64,000 nt of DNA from Posidonia oceanica (taxonomy: Eukaryota > Streptophyta > Magnoliopsida > Alismatales > Posidoniaceae): positions 77,378,001 through 77,442,000 of the forward strand of contig JAZBRS010000075.1 in NCBI GenBank assembly GCA_037176725.1, in the 5' to 3' direction. Numbering within the stretch: the stretch's first letter is position 1; each line of letters begins with the position of its first letter. A program made the translations under genes and the position numbers. Below the pieces are notes generated by a model. The model was given only the letters and a program-made list of their open reading frames with translations. It was not told the DNA's origin and ran no database searches. This document shows, in pieces, positions 21,901 to 34,900 of the stretch.

Positions 21901-24900
21901 AGCTTGATTGATGGAAATTCCAGAGCTAGAATAGCTTTATAAATGTTGAACACAAGGATTCACTTATTAGAAAAATTTAATCTCCTGGAAATCTTGAGTC
22001 TTGACACAGTTGTTTTTTTTACAAATATCCAAGATGCTTTTTTGAAGGCTAACTTCCAATAGGCATTTTCTTAGAAATAACTTCCAATAGACATTATCCA
22101 TCCGTTCCTATCCCTTTCAATTCATATGCATTTTATAACGGAAAAAAATATGGTGCTGGTAGAATATTGTCAATCTTTGGTACAAGATTGAAGCATAAAA
22201 AGTATAAAACGTGCAAAACAACAAAAGCAGGATGGATTATCAACCTTAATTGAATCGCTATTGAATTTAAAGATTTACTAAAAAAGTATTGAATTTAATT
22301 ATACATTATCTAGTAAAATTACAATGATACGCATGATAAGAAAAATACATGAAAAGTACTAAACTAAAAAACTAAGCAAGTAAAAGCATGCAAATAAGTT
22401 GTCTTACTTGACCTTTGTATAGAATTTTAAATGTAACATGATAAGTAAACATAAAAAATACATAATAATAGAACATCATGAAAGGAATTAAGAATAAAAA
22501 CTAAGCATCCGAAAGTGTGCAAAATTAATGTTAGTATGTTATATATTCAAAATTTTGTATAGCTAGTAACCTCATTATAGACTTACCTCAATAGGATGTG
22601 ATTCTGCAAGAGCATCAAGTTTAAGACCCTCGGTAATTTGGTCGAGAAACTGAGTCCAAATTTTCCACTCAGGAAACAATGAATCATTTGCTAAATAGCT
22701 AACCTGAAAAAAGGCAATCCACAACATGTAAGCTAGCCTGGTCAACAAAATAATACTCTGGAAACAACAAGGACAGAATACATTTCAAGTACCCAGGTTG
22801 CAAAACCCTCGTTAAGCCAGAGATGTGTCCACCACTCCATTGTTACAAGATTTCCAAACCATTGGTGTGCCAATTCATGTGCTACAACATTTGCAACCTG
22901 CCATGGAATAAAACACTTGATTCAGTTTCCAATGTCAACAGATTCTGATTGAAAGAAAAACAATGCTGATTTACATGGATCAAGTGAGTGACAAAGCTTG
23001 ACTATGTATACCCATAGTTTCCTCATATTGAACTCAGATATGATACAAGACCAAACTTAAGGATAATTGCCTAGACAAATGGCTATGTAAAGCAGATAGC
23101 TAAGGCAAACCATGTGAGGATTTTCTATAACAATTATATCTGTAATTTTTAGCAGAGAAGACAATGAAAATAAAGAAATACATGAAACTTGAAGGAACCC
23201 TCTCTGACATGAAATCAATACTCAGAAATGCAAAGAATAGATTGTAGGACTCATGCACACTACAACAATGTAAGAAGACGATGATCACCCGTTGCTTATT
23301 GGCAGCTGCTGAATGACGCTCATCATAAAGCAGAGCTGTTTCACGATATGTCACCAACCCATAGTTTTCCATAGCTCCAGCAGCAAAATCAGGGATAGCG
23401 ATCATATCCAATTTTGGTAGGGTATAAGGTGTGTCGAAGTAACTACAACATGCAACAAGAAAAGGTTAATAAATGATTGTCTAAGCTTCCTATCTGCAGC
23501 TAAGTTTGCATACGTCCATCGCAACTACCAGCAGAAAATTAACGAATTTATAAAGTTTCTTTATTACTAGACAACAACTATAACTGAGATAAGTGACAGT
23601 AGTACAATAAGTGGAAAATAACCAGTTGACAAATGGGTCAAACCTTTCATATAAGGGAAGAGTCTTCACAGCAACATCTAAAGCAAATTTTCCTTGATCA
23701 CTTTTACCAACTTGAGTGTATACACGAACTTTGGTGCCTGAACAAACATGATGAGGACACAAATTGAACTTGATTTGTCATGTTTTATCTATTTGATAGG
23801 GGGGAAAAGGAAATTTGTTTTTTTTCTTCTAAATCATACCATCAGGAGATAGTCCTTCAACATGATCAAAGAAGCCAACAACGACAGCAACCAAGTAAGT
23901 TGACATGATTGGTGATTCTTGGTAAATTACAGTCTTCACAGGGCCTTCAGCCTTTTCTTCAACAATAGGCATATTGGACAATGCTACTGATTCAGAAGGC
24001 ACTACCAATGTTATCTTAAAGGTTGCCTGTGTGCAAGTAGTTGGAATTGCAGTAAGGTTATTAACTAATGATACAAACAGAAAGAATAAAAACCAGTAGC
24101 AGTATCTATTCATTTTGGTACCAATGTTATCTCATATGCTGCCTACACACAAGTAGTTGGAATTGCAATAAGGTTATGAACTAATGATACAAAAAAAAAC
24201 AAATTAGCACAATACTAACAGGAAGTAATTTCTCAACAGTTGCTTAAGGAATGTATTATGTATATATAAGGGCAAAGAATAAAGCTCGACAAAATGAAGA
24301 AGCTTGAATTGAGTTGAGAGATATGGAACAGAAAAAAGAAAAGGGGGAAAATATGCCGTATCTGCTCTGGAATTCAAAAGAATACCTGTAAACAATAGAG
24401 AACAGCCAAAACGGGCATCTAAGTAAGCAAATTGTATGAGAGGAACCAAGCTTCACCAAAACAGGCATGCCAATCACTTTCAACCAGGCCAATTTCAGCA
24501 AATAACTGTCCTCGGCCAGTTTTTTAAAAATTTCATGTAAATTTTGTTTTATACAGAGGTCACATCCTTGACAACTGTCTGAGTTCACGTTTCAACCAAC
24601 TCACCCACGTCATCCAAACCATACTTGATACTTGGATATAGTATTTCACTCTTCCTTTTTTAGCTTAAAACTGAACAAAGCTTGACACAACTGACAACTG
24701 TAACAAATCTTAGTTAGAGAATAGAGATAGAAAGTAAACGTCTTTCATAAAACAAACAAAAAAAACACTACCTTAAAAGCAGGTTCGTCCCAGCACGGGA
24801 AGCAGCGCCTGGCATCCGCAGGCTCAAACTGAGTGACTGCCATGTTTTTCTTCTCGCCATTGTGCTCATACTTACTAACAAAACAAAACAAAAGACCAAC

Positions 24901-25437
24901 AACCATAAACACAAAAGGAAAAAGAAAACAACTTTGGGAGATAAACAAACAAACAAGGAAAGCACAACACAAATACCTCCTATAGAAACCTTTCATCTGG
25001 TCATTCAACGTCCCATCGAATCCAATCCCCAAAATCCCCTCCCCAAGCGGGAGCGTCACGTCGAATCCCAGCACAAAAATCTCGTCTTCCACAACATTAA
25101 CAATCTCCGACGGCCGCAACTCCTAATCACCGAAAAAATCGAACACAGAAACAAAAATGACGAAGCAGCAAAGAAGAAGAAGATGATGACGATGACGATG
25201 ACGAGATCTCACCTGAGAAGAGTTGGGAGGTTTGTAAGAAACGGACCCGTCGACGAAGGCGAGATCGGCAGCATTGAGGACGAGGAACCTGGTCGGTTCG
25301 ACGACGTCGACCGTGATCGAGACGGAGCCGGTGAAGGTGCAGGCGGAGAGGTCGGGGGTGAGGGTGAGGCCGTAGCGCTTCGGGCTTGCGAATCGGGGGA
25401 GACGAGGTTGGCCCTTGAACTGTTCAACGCTTCCCAT
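15911..25437 (-). CDS. APM1: Aminopeptidase M1 (M1-family zinc metallopeptidase)
   Basis: Intact plant M1 aminopeptidase that removes N-terminal residues from peptides. The Arabidopsis relative APM1 is tied to auxin transport, membrane trafficking and the cell cycle. Coding exons (high to low): 25437-25213, 25122-24977, 24874-24772, 24026-23840, 23737-23644, 23442-23289, 22897-22793, 22703-22587, 21023-20910, 20812-20630, 20021-19727, 19655-19534, 19449-19352, 17093-16916, 16843-16729, 16641-16574, 16477-16400, 16250-16173, 16096-15911. All phases agree, giving 881 codons; Arabidopsis APM1 is about 879. The start is [18 protein letters not shown] (residues 274-278, bases 23364-23378) binds the substrate amino end; HELAH (310-314, bases 22865-22879) plus Glu at 333 bind zinc, with the Glu in HELAH catalytic. 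The C-terminal ERAP1-like helical domain ends [19 protein letters not shown]. No signal peptide. Intron 13 holds a LINE. Confidence 0.95.
17796..18878 (+). mobile_element. 5'-truncated L1-type LINE in aminopeptidase intron 13
   Basis: The insertion is bounded by perfect 14-base direct repeats, ACTTTTGACTGTCA at 17782-17795 and 18879-18892, and ends in a short A-rich tail. The plus strand encodes decayed ORF2 3' sequence. First comes [16 protein letters not shown], then the reverse-transcriptase-associated zinc-binding segment ([19 protein letters not shown]...[11 protein letters not shown]), then after a frameshift [16 protein letters not shown]. Stops and frameshifts show it is dead. It runs antisense to the host gene and is wholly intronic. 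Confidence 0.85.
21720..21840. repeat. Short direct duplication in intron 8
   Basis: CTTAACCAA(T/C)TCTGAAAC followed by AAGACTAGCAATTAAT occurs at about 21730-21763 and 21802-21834. It lies in the 1.56-kb intron 8 of the aminopeptidase gene, which otherwise shows nothing I recognise. Confidence 0.6.
24004..24196. repeat. Partial duplication of the exon 4 acceptor region
   Basis: About 80 bases spanning the first codons of exon 4 and its acceptor (24004-24085, with CAAGTAGTTGGAATTGCA) recur at 24119-24193 inside intron 3. The second copy has lost the GCAG acceptor form and is probably silent. The same exon is the one multiplied in the broken copy at 4252-6011. Confidence 0.75.
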
Positions 25438-25510
25438 TTTCTTCCACTCTTCTGCTCCTAAAACTTCTCCTCACTACTACACTCGCGAGAGCCGCCCCAC
25501 TGCGGTGCCG

Positions 25511-25520
25511 ATATTTATTT
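25511..25520 (-). promoter_or_regulatory. Weak TATA-like element upstream of the aminopeptidase gene
   Basis: AAATAAATAT on the minus strand, about 75 bases upstream of the ATG at 25437, in otherwise GC-richer sequence. The position fits a core promoter with a short leader. This is only a motif guess. Confidence 0.3.
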
Positions 25521-25559
25521 ACAGATGCGGGGGAGAACGTGGCGACAGGCTGGATTTTG

Positions 25560-25564
<5 letters not shown>

Positions 25565-25602
<38 letters not shown>
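25565..25602. repeat. (TA)n microsatellite
   Basis: A pure TA dinucleotide run about 130 bp upstream of the aminopeptidase start codon. Confidence 0.95.
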
Positions 25603-25604
<2 letters not shown>

Positions 25605-25610
25605 GTTAAA

Positions 25611-25864
25611 TTATCTGATAGTGATAGGGTCCGACTTTAATTAGCTTAAGTAGGGTCCTTGTATTTTTTCAGTAAACTGTGTGTATGTAATTCACAGTTT
25701 ACTGAAAAAATAATTTCAATGTTTATTGTGTTTATTTTTTCAGTAAATACTGAAATAAATTTTTCAGTAATTTATGGATGAAACTAAATACGATTTACTG
25801 AAAATTTGCATGGACCTCATTTAACTTAAGTAAAGCAGGACCCTATCAGATCATTACTGTTCAG
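25611..25864. mobile_element. Short inverted-repeat element with a strong internal hairpin
   Basis: The ends share TGATAGGGTCC, then CTTTA, then CTTAAGT in inverted orientation (25622 onward against 25855 downward). Inside, 25664-25681 (TTTTTTCAGTAAACTGTG) and 25693-25710 form a perfect 18-bp stem with an 11-base loop, followed by further CAGTAAAT/ATTTACTG pairs. There is no coding capacity. The size and structure fit a MITE; the superfamily is unknown and I saw no clear target duplication. Confidence 0.6.
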
Positions 25865-25995
25865 ATGAAGACATGTCCTCATTCTTGTAATTTAAAGACA
25901 AGTATATTTGATCATTTAATGAAGATCTTGTAGTATAATATTGTGTTGGATTTATATTAAAAGCAACTAGATGTGGTGTTTATATAAGGGGTGAT

Positions 25996-26160
25996 CTTAC
26001 CTCCTTGGCCATTACTAGTGTGAACACAATTATTCTTTAAGTGTAAACACAATTATTGGTGTGAATACAATTATTCTTTAAGTGTGAACACAATTATTGA
26101 TGTGTACACAATTATTTTTTAAGTGTAAACACAATTTTTGGTATAAGTATGAACGTAATT
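25996..26160. repeat. Minisatellite, GTGAACACAATTATT units
   Basis: Variants of GTG(A/T)A(A/C)ACAATTATT separated by CTTTAA or GGT recur five to six times. Noncoding. Confidence 0.8.
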
Positions 26161-26225
26161 AATCTCTATCTGTGAATATTAGTTTGTTTTTTTTTGAGAA
26201 ATTGAAAGAGAGAGCAATGAACTTT

Positions 26226-26670
26226 TTTTGAATATATACATATACTGAATTTTTGTACGAAAATTGAATTTTAGTAGAATATATTGGATATATGCAGACA
26301 CTGAAATTTTATGCAAACACTGAAATTTTGTGTAGACACTGAATTTTTTGTACGGATACTGAATTTTAGTAGAAGATATTAAATACATGCAGACATTAAA
26401 AATTTGTGCAGACACTGAAATTTTGTGTAGACACTGAAATTTTGTGCAAATATTGAAATTTTGTGTAAATACTGAAATTTTGTGTAGACATTGAATTTTT
26501 GTACGGATACTGAATTTTAATAGAAGATATTGGATATATGCAGACACTGAAATTTTATACAAACACTGAAATTTTGTGTAGACACTAAATTTTTTTACGG
26601 ATACTGAATTTTAGTATAATATATTGGATATATGCAGACACTGAAAATTTATATAGACACTGAATTTTGA
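26226..26670. repeat. Minisatellite with higher-order structure
   Basis: Units like CAGACACTGAAATTTTGTGT of about 24 bp are interrupted four times (near 26256, 26350, 26510 and 26595) by a longer block with ACGGATACTGAATTTTA and ATATTGGATATATGCAGAC. The higher-order spacing is 85 to 160 bp. The open frame across the array is only a translation of the repeat. Confidence 0.85.
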
Positions 26671-26912
26671 GGTAAGGGAACCACGTGAGGGAAGTTGGTT
26701 GGAAGTGGAGTAAGGAGGACCACGTGGGGGAGACTGGTTGGAAGTAGATATGTAGATTGATATGGTCACCATAATTTTTTTAATAGCTTATTAAATTAGA
26801 TTATGGATTAAGAGATCCAAAGGTTGAGATTAGTAGCTCATTTAGGATATTTAAGGATATGTTTGTAACTGAACCGCTCCCTATATATATATACATATAT
26901 GTGTTAATCACT

Positions 26913-27685
26913 AAGGGTGTACATGGGTCGGGTTGGGTTGGATTAACGGTGAACCCACGACTCAATCTATATTGTTCCGGTTGGATAATTTTAAACCCAT
27001 ACCCAACCCATACCCAGTCCAGACCCGACCCACAAACTTCGGGTGGGGTTGGGTTGGTTCTCGGGTTATATAGCACCTGAATTTTACACCTATTAACCAT
27101 TCATTAATCTTTAATTATAGGAAAAGTTAATTACTCTCAGGACGACTTTTGGATAAAATAAGTGACTTACAACTTGATGCAAAGATCACTACAAAATGCA
27201 ACTTATTATAGTAGCCACTACAAAAAAGTTATCTCTAGTTCTTTGTTAATATGAATACATGTTTTTTCTTTACGTACATGTTTTTCTACAGCTCGCTACT
27301 GTTAGCTATGTAGTAACAATGTGTGTGCAATATGAATACATGGGTCAAATATGAGCACTATTGTTAAAAATAAATAATTTATCTCTATTTGACTTTATTT
27401 CTCCCAATATCTGTTGATTAAGTATCATTTTTTCTCTATTAATATTTCTTAATTATACATATAATATGTATTTATAAATATAAATAATTAATATTATATA
27501 TATATATATCTTCGAGTTCGAATCGGGTAACCCATGCCTGAAACCCATACCCAACCCAGAAAGTTCGGATTTGAGATTTTCAGACCTAAGCCTAACTCAT
27601 GAAAAAAAAAATCCGACCCAATCCAACTTACACGGATCAGGTTGGTTCGATTTTCGAGTCATCCTGAACCCATGTACGCCCCAAA
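26913..27685. mobile_element. hAT-like nonautonomous element, 773 bp
   Basis: Perfect 8-base direct repeats TAATCACT flank it at 26905-26912 and 27686-27693, the target-duplication length of hAT transposons. The ends are inverted: AAGGGTGTACATGGGT at the left against ACCCATGTACGCCCC at the right, both followed inward by GGGTTGGGTT-like repeats of the acceptor type common in hAT MITEs. The interior is AT-rich with no transposase. Confidence 0.8.
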
Positions 27686-27693
27686 TAATCACT

Positions 27694-28986
27694 GAGAATA
27701 TTTCATTCATTTGGTTGACTCCATTAAGTAATCATTTGCTTAATAGAAAGTTTGGAGTTTACATGTACTCCATTGATTAGTTGGCTCCAATGGGTTTATT
27801 GGATTGAAGTTGTTGGAAAGGAATCACCATCTTTCAGTGTTTGGTGAAGTGATGATTATAAATGGGAATCCAGCACGCAAAGAAATGATTCAGAAGATCA
27901 TCTTTTGGATTGAAAATTTGTCGCCATGCAACTTAACCCATCTCGCCCCCACTATTTTGATTTGTTATTTTACCCGTAGCTGTTACGATTGCTTAAGTTA
28001 CGCGTGTTTAAATTGAAGTTTTTCCAAGTCTGACTGTGACCTTTGCAGACTTTTTATGTCTCTATTTAATATGCATATGACTTTCACAGATCTTTTCTCA
28101 TTGACTTCGTCAAAGTAGTCCTTTTGTTACTACATACCGACGTCAACAAGAGCTAATTTTGTGTCCATGTATTATTTGATGTCAACAGAACGTAACTTAC
28201 AAAATGGCATGTATGAAGCGGCATCACCCCTGATGGCTTATGAAGAAGACCTGTGATTAATGATGCTCTTATGGGGGTTGAAAGAAATTGACAAGCGTGC
28301 AAGAGATTTAAGACTTGATCAATGAGGGGTAAAATTTGTCATCGGAGGCATTGTCTACCATGGTTGCAACAAGAGAGAAATTCATGCCACATACATCTGC
28401 TAATGTATGATTTTTGAAACTCCAACGCGGATTACCACTAAAAGCAAGGACTAGATATCATGCTGTATCAAGTGAGACACAAACCAAACAAGCCTGTAGT
28501 TACTATATAGGCTGGGAAGACTCTTCCCAGCACAAAGAATAATAATACATTACATGGAAATCACTTACTAGACAACAGATATAGCCTCAAAAGGCGGCCG
28601 TTGTTGTTGCATGTACAGTTGTTCTTAATTACAATAACACATGAATACTATGATAATATGCATGAACTTCTGGAACCCTATGGAGTCCAAACTAGGCCGT
28701 AATATTTCCCTGACATCCCAAGTCATACTTGGAACTTAATGGCCTTCTAATAGATCAAACACAAGGGGGGAAAATAAAATAAGAAATTAAAAAAATAAAT
28801 TGATCAAACCAAATATAGAATGGAATAGGACCATCTAGGGCTACTAAATACTAGACTGACCCACTAATTTTTTGTTACACATTTACACTAAAAAGAGAGG
28901 CTTGGCAGAAATTTATGCACAGATTGAATTGAACGGAGCTAGTTGAAGTAGCTGACGAAACCTTGAAGTGATTGTCTTTAAAGATG
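27694..28986. other. Spacer and myosin 3' flank; no gene seen
   Basis: The part nearest 28986 should be the myosin 3' untranslated region. Between 27780 and 28500 short open frames exist, but none with recognisable content or codon bias. No tRNA or other RNA gene was noticed. Confidence 0.45.
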
Positions 28987-31900
28987 TCAATCTGAACGTT
29001 GTAAAAGGAAAACAAATCCGGAATTATCACGGATCAATGGTGGAGGATCAACATCCGATATATCTATTTCTGTCATTGACTTGGAGATATCATCCACTGA
29101 AAATGGTATGCTGCATATATACAAAGAAAGCAACATGGAGATCGTAAAGATATTTCAAACTGCTGGATTCTCAATTCCTGATATGTAAAACTATTATAAG
29201 TTGCAATAACACTTACCTGGAATCATCATCCAACAAGAAAGAACTGCTAACCGCATTGTTTGAATCCTCAGTCATCTGAGTTCTCATACTTGAAATAACC
29301 TAGGAAGTGCAGAGAAAGTTAAACTGTATTCATAGTTATCATCAAGATTGTGCAAAAATAGGTTTCCGAAGATAAGGAGAAAACAAAAAAGCAAATAAAA
29401 AACACACCAAGTTAATTGTATCATGGCATAACTTACTTCTGAGGAGACACTGTGTGTACCATATTTGTCATCCCAATACATTGTACTAATTCTATACAAC
29501 TGCTGTATGCTCAGCTCCTGTTTACATTACAAATGCATGAAAGTTATTTTTAAGGGGAAACTTGATAGTATTTGGAAGTAATTGAAATTCAGTTTTGAGC
29601 CACTTACTGGGCATAAATCTTTTGTTATTTCTTTCAAGGTTTTTTTGGGTTTTTGGTGTATAACCTAAATGGTCCAAGAGAAACAAGCGCGTCAGTAACT
29701 GAGAAAAAACATATGAATTGCTTTAGGTCTTTCATGAAAATGATAAAAAAGAAAGTACCAAGAATCCAACAGCCTGTCTAATGTGCTTCAGTTCTTCCCA
29801 AGCTGAGCCTGCATACTGCACATCATTCAAATTTTAGGCAAATTCTTAAAACAAAAAATAAAAAAAAGAACTGTAAGCACCCAGTGAGGATCAAAACACC
29901 TCCTCAGTAGCACCAAAGCACCAATGCTCTAACTCAGCCAGCCCTGCTTTCACATATTCACCGTTGCTGAAAGAACAGCATTCCCGTCGCAAAAGAAGAC
30001 TACAGAAAGGAGAAAAGAAAACCTCAATACTTTAAGGCTTAGTTCTAAGCATACTATAACGTCTACCTTCTCAATGTCCTTGATAGTATCCACATATTTA
30101 AGTAAAAGAAGAGTAAAATGATATTTTCAATACATTCAGCTTTGGTACATGTTATTCAAGGACTCTACCAACAAAGATTCAAGTAGTTGAGTCATAAGCT
30201 ATTAAACAAAAAATGTTATTTTTGCTATGTCTCAACTTTTCCATTATAACAACTGATTTGTAGATCAGAAGAATCTGTCAATCAATACAATATATTTGGG
30301 ATCATTTTTTTGCTTTGTCACAAACTTTTGAATTGTTTTTTGAGCAGTAATCAGTATTTTATTGAAAGAAAAAGGATGAAAAACAAACTTTTCAATTGTA
30401 ACATGTGATTTGTAGATCAGGAGAGTCTGTCAATCAACAAAATATAGTTGGGATGAAACACTAAGTGATGTGAATCATGTTTAACTCATTGGATTTTTTA
30501 CGACACAAAATTAATTGGTACTAAACTCTGCAAGAACTTGAACACTATTGGTAGCACACAATCAGGACTATATGTGAGACAGAATACGAACCTGTTAAAT
30601 AGCTGGACATTGATGAAGGAAAATATTTGGGTAAACACCTTGCGAACCAAGTATGGAGGAACCTGCAAGAGAGGAATATAAGCAGTGATTACTGTGTAAA
30701 AAATTCAATCCTGTGAATTTAATTCGGGCAAACAATACTTTTTTTACAAGCAGAGCATATAATCAAGGTGTGCAAGATGCACTTATGTAACAATCAGGGT
30801 GCAGAAGAAAATTGAAATTGAGATCACTAGTTCAAATTAAAATATGATGGCCTGTAGACATTCCGCATGGCTAGATTGAATGGAAAAGATAAGACCACAA
30901 TGTGCAAGTACCAGTATAGGAGCACTATTATCCATTAGCTAAGTGGATCATGAAATACTTGACAAATTTTTTTTTCGTTCATTAAACTTACAAAATTTGC
31001 TCTCATTGTTTTCAAATAGTTATCCAGGCTTTTAACAATGCTCTGCCAGTGAGCAATTAGAGCTTGCTGAGCTGCAGCATTTGCTTGGGAACGTGACCCT
31101 TTTACCAAACTTGCACGGGATGTTCTAGGTGCCTGCAGTAAAAGATAAGGAGTATAAAAAAATTGGTGCAGAGCCTTGGGACAGAATCTTCATAATAGAT
31201 CGGGAATGCTCTTCTTTACACAACCATGTAAAAAATACTACATCAAAAGAAAAGACGAAATTGACTTTGCCATTGCTGGTACTAGTTTCCTCTCAGAATA
31301 GCATTGCAAACCGAAATACCTGTATACATAACCCAAGTAGCGGAGATATCTCCTTCTTTAAATTATCCCGTATCATTCCATATATTTTCTCAAGAAAGGC
31401 AGTAAGTTGCTGCTTAAAAAGTAAAGCTGGATATTTGGCTTCAACTTGTCGCATGTCACTTAGTCCAATCATCCGGCCATTGAGAAAAGAAAGCCCGGCA
31501 CTTTGAGGGGAAGAGCGCAGTCCCTGGAGATAATATGTAGAAGATAGTGAGACTAGCAAACAAAGAGCTATATAAGAAGTAAATGTTGATACACTGTTCA
31601 TTATACATATATTAGAATGTAGAAAAGTTAGAAAAGCAAGTACTTGTGTTACTTGGGACATCCTCCCAAACAAAGCTGACGTTGTTCTCCGTCTATGGGG
31701 AGTCATATTGGCTGCTCCACTTGCTTTCAATGTGCGTTGCAGCAGCAATAACAATGTGGATGAATTGGATAGCCAATACGATAATACATCACTGTTATCC
31801 TGAACCTTATGTAGAAAAAGGTATACATAATATCAAAATACAATCATAAAGAAGGTGGTTTTTGCTATATTTGGTGTAGATCAATATGATAATTGGTAAA

Positions 31901-34900
31901 AAAATATTAGTCAGCAAAAAGCTTGCTCATCAAAGAAAATGATGAATGGCAAATTTGGTGATACCTCAATTGCTGAACCTATTGACTGAATGATACGATC
32001 AAAAATGCTGGTTCTCTCCACTTCAAATGACCGCCAGTGAAGAAGACATTTATATATGACACAAGCAGCTATAGGTCTTCCACCAGAAAATCCAAGGTCT
32101 TGTGAGATGCATTTGATAAGCAGGTCCTGATTCTCCTAAAATAGAGAATACAACAAAAATACAACAGCTCAGAAATTTGCAACATCTTTAAAATTTTGAA
32201 CTAAATATGGCTGATAAAATTGGTGAGAGAAGAAATTGCAGAGGGCATAAAATTGATGGGAAAAGATACCAGCTGCCTGTCGTTGAGAGTTTTCTGTGGC
32301 TTCTCTTCACTCTCAAGGTCCTTTATATTAGAGAAAGATGGGGTCAAAGCCTGGAAAGACAATTTCTTCTATTAATCCATGACTAGATGAGCTATGCAAA
32401 ACTTCCATTTCAAACAATGAACATTTATTCACTCACCAATGCCTGCCTTGCTTCGCCATTTTGTATATTTCCGTTGTCTGGTGTTCTCTGCAGCATAAAA
32501 AAACATTTAATACAATATTATCATGAATATGGTGGCATGATTGGTGCATGAGTTTCTGCAAGTGTGCTTGTGAATCAGTCAGGCAGGAAGGATTCTGCAA
32601 CTTCTCAGTGACCTGAATAATTGTTGTTTTAGGACGTGCAGATAAAGCCCTGCCAGTGGGTGACATGGCAAGTGCTTGTTGGCGAAGTACTTGATTTTCG
32701 GATTCCAAGTTGGTAACCTTTTCTTCAAGCCTGAACAGCATGTAAACACAAACAGTAGTAGTTATTCTAGGGTAATTGAACTGACTGTAGCCTGGTGCAT
32801 GAACATCTTTTAGCTTGTAGAACATAAAATAACTGAAGATAAACAACGAAATCACAGTCACTGGTATCAATAAATCTTCAAGAACCTTTGGATTGATTCC
32901 TGGAACTGATCGACTTTTCTCTCTGCATCATCAAGCTTCTTAACCAGTTTCCCATTTTTATCCTCTGATTCTTGGTAAGCTTGGCGGGTTTCATTACTTG
33001 AATTCTTCTCTTGTAGAAGCAATGCCTGGCAATGTGTCATAACGTAGACATATTTCAGTTGCCGCAAAGAATGAAAAGTAGTATATTAGAATTACAAATG
33101 ATGTAAGACAGGTGCATGACTTATAAAAAGGAGAATCGGATAGATATTTTTCACAGGACCAGATGAGGATAAATGAAGATCAACACAAACTCCAACCTTT
33201 TCTCTATGAAGTCTTCACATTCACACATTGCACAATAGAAAAATATCGAAGACGTGCACAAGAAAGAAGTTTACTTTTGTAGCTATGTTTCTATCTCTCA
33301 CCCACAAAGCACCCTCTCATCTATCTCTCACCCCCTAATAAGTAGAACCAATGATACATTGATTATTCTCCTTTCAAACCAACAACTCAAATGCAACTCT
33401 TCCAGGCAGTCATCAGTGGTCATCAAAGAAAAGTAATTATAAGCTAAGAGCTTAATCAGTAAAAGTGTAGACAGATGCCATGTGCTTCTATGTTGCAGTT
33501 GAAGTTTGCGACTTTACCATATGTGCAATTGATCAGGACCTGGCATAACTAGCACATGCGTCTGCACAACTCACCCATGATAAAGGCTCATAGCACAGAT
33601 TCCAGCATTTAGGTTGCATAATCTGACAACTAAAAATGTCTGCAATATAGGCTTATAGCTGATTATGATGCTTTTAAGATGTTTCTAGATATTTTTGACA
33701 CATAAATAACCACCTGTGAACTCACATACTTTATCCTTCAATTGTCACTCTCACAGTCTCACTCTCCTATTCTCGTTTCAGGTTGCTCGGCTCTCAAGTT
33801 CCCATCTCCCAAAGTTGTTAAGTGATGAAATTATCAAGCACTCCTCCCTTCCTTCTCTAATTTCCCTTTATTTTCTCTTATGTCTCTTTATTTATTATTT
33901 CATAAAAAAAAATGAATTTCTTAAAGCTAAATAGTTTTGTTTGCACAGCTCAATTTCAGTGGTCAGATATGCCATGAAAGCAACCAATATATGTTGTTTC
34001 TCAAAGCATTTCGTTAGTCTAGGTTTTATGTCCATTTTTCTGTTCTAGACATAGTTTCTGCTAATTTCAAGAAGTTACAGAATACGAAAGTAACAAGCAT
34101 AAAACTAAGTCGATGGCATTCATCGGCAGTACCTTTAGGTTTTCGATTTCAGCAGTCAACATGCTGATCTTTTCTCCATCCTCAACTAAAACAGGGGTTT
34201 CCTTGATAACTGGTGGGGCTTCTTCAATAGCTTTTTTGACAGCTTCCCGTTCCCTGATAAGCATGGATTTTGCCTCTTCCGTTTGAAGCTGCATCTCATG
34301 CAAAGCTTCCTGAAGCTTCACAACTTCCTGGGCCTTTGCTTCCTCCAAATCAGTCTGCGCCAAAAGCATAATTTTTTTTAAAAATAACCAATTATGACAA
34401 GAACTAAATATTCAAGATGAAACCACCAGATAACACATGATCCTTTTCAAACTAATAAATCAACATTTTACAACATCTGATCCACAAATCAAGTCTTTTA
34501 CTTTACCTGCTCATGTATGTCTTTAGTTGTAACTAGTTTAACATGAAATATAAAAGTTATATAGGTAATGGTTCGATTCAGGTTGAACCATACCATGACT
34601 GAACCACACCCTATAGGTTTAGGAATTTTGCGACCCAAACCAAAAACAACTAAACATGAAAAATTCAAACCAAAAAATTGGTTCAGTTCACCAGTTGGAA
34701 CCAAGAAATGGGCGGCCCTGGCAGTAAATACATCTATTATCAAGCACCGTAGTGATAGGAATTTATGTCGACAAAACATACTCTTAATCGTTTCTCCAAC
34801 TGTAACCGCCAAGTCAATTCCTCCACACGTTTTTCAAGTTTATCTTTTGCTTCTTTGAGGGCTCCTGTTTCTCTTGCAGCCTAAAAATGATTGTAAGAAT

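Noticed and set aside
24862..25461. A 199-codon plus-strand open frame
   Set aside because: It is the antisense shadow of exons 1 to 3 of the aminopeptidase gene and its introns.
26226..26670. Regular repeats resembling a CRISPR array
   Set aside because: The spacers are themselves repeats and the host is a eukaryote; it is a minisatellite.
34480..34760. A MITE in a myosin intron, suggested by GGCGGCCCTGG and GGTTCAGTT words
   Set aside because: No matching inverted end or target duplication could be found.
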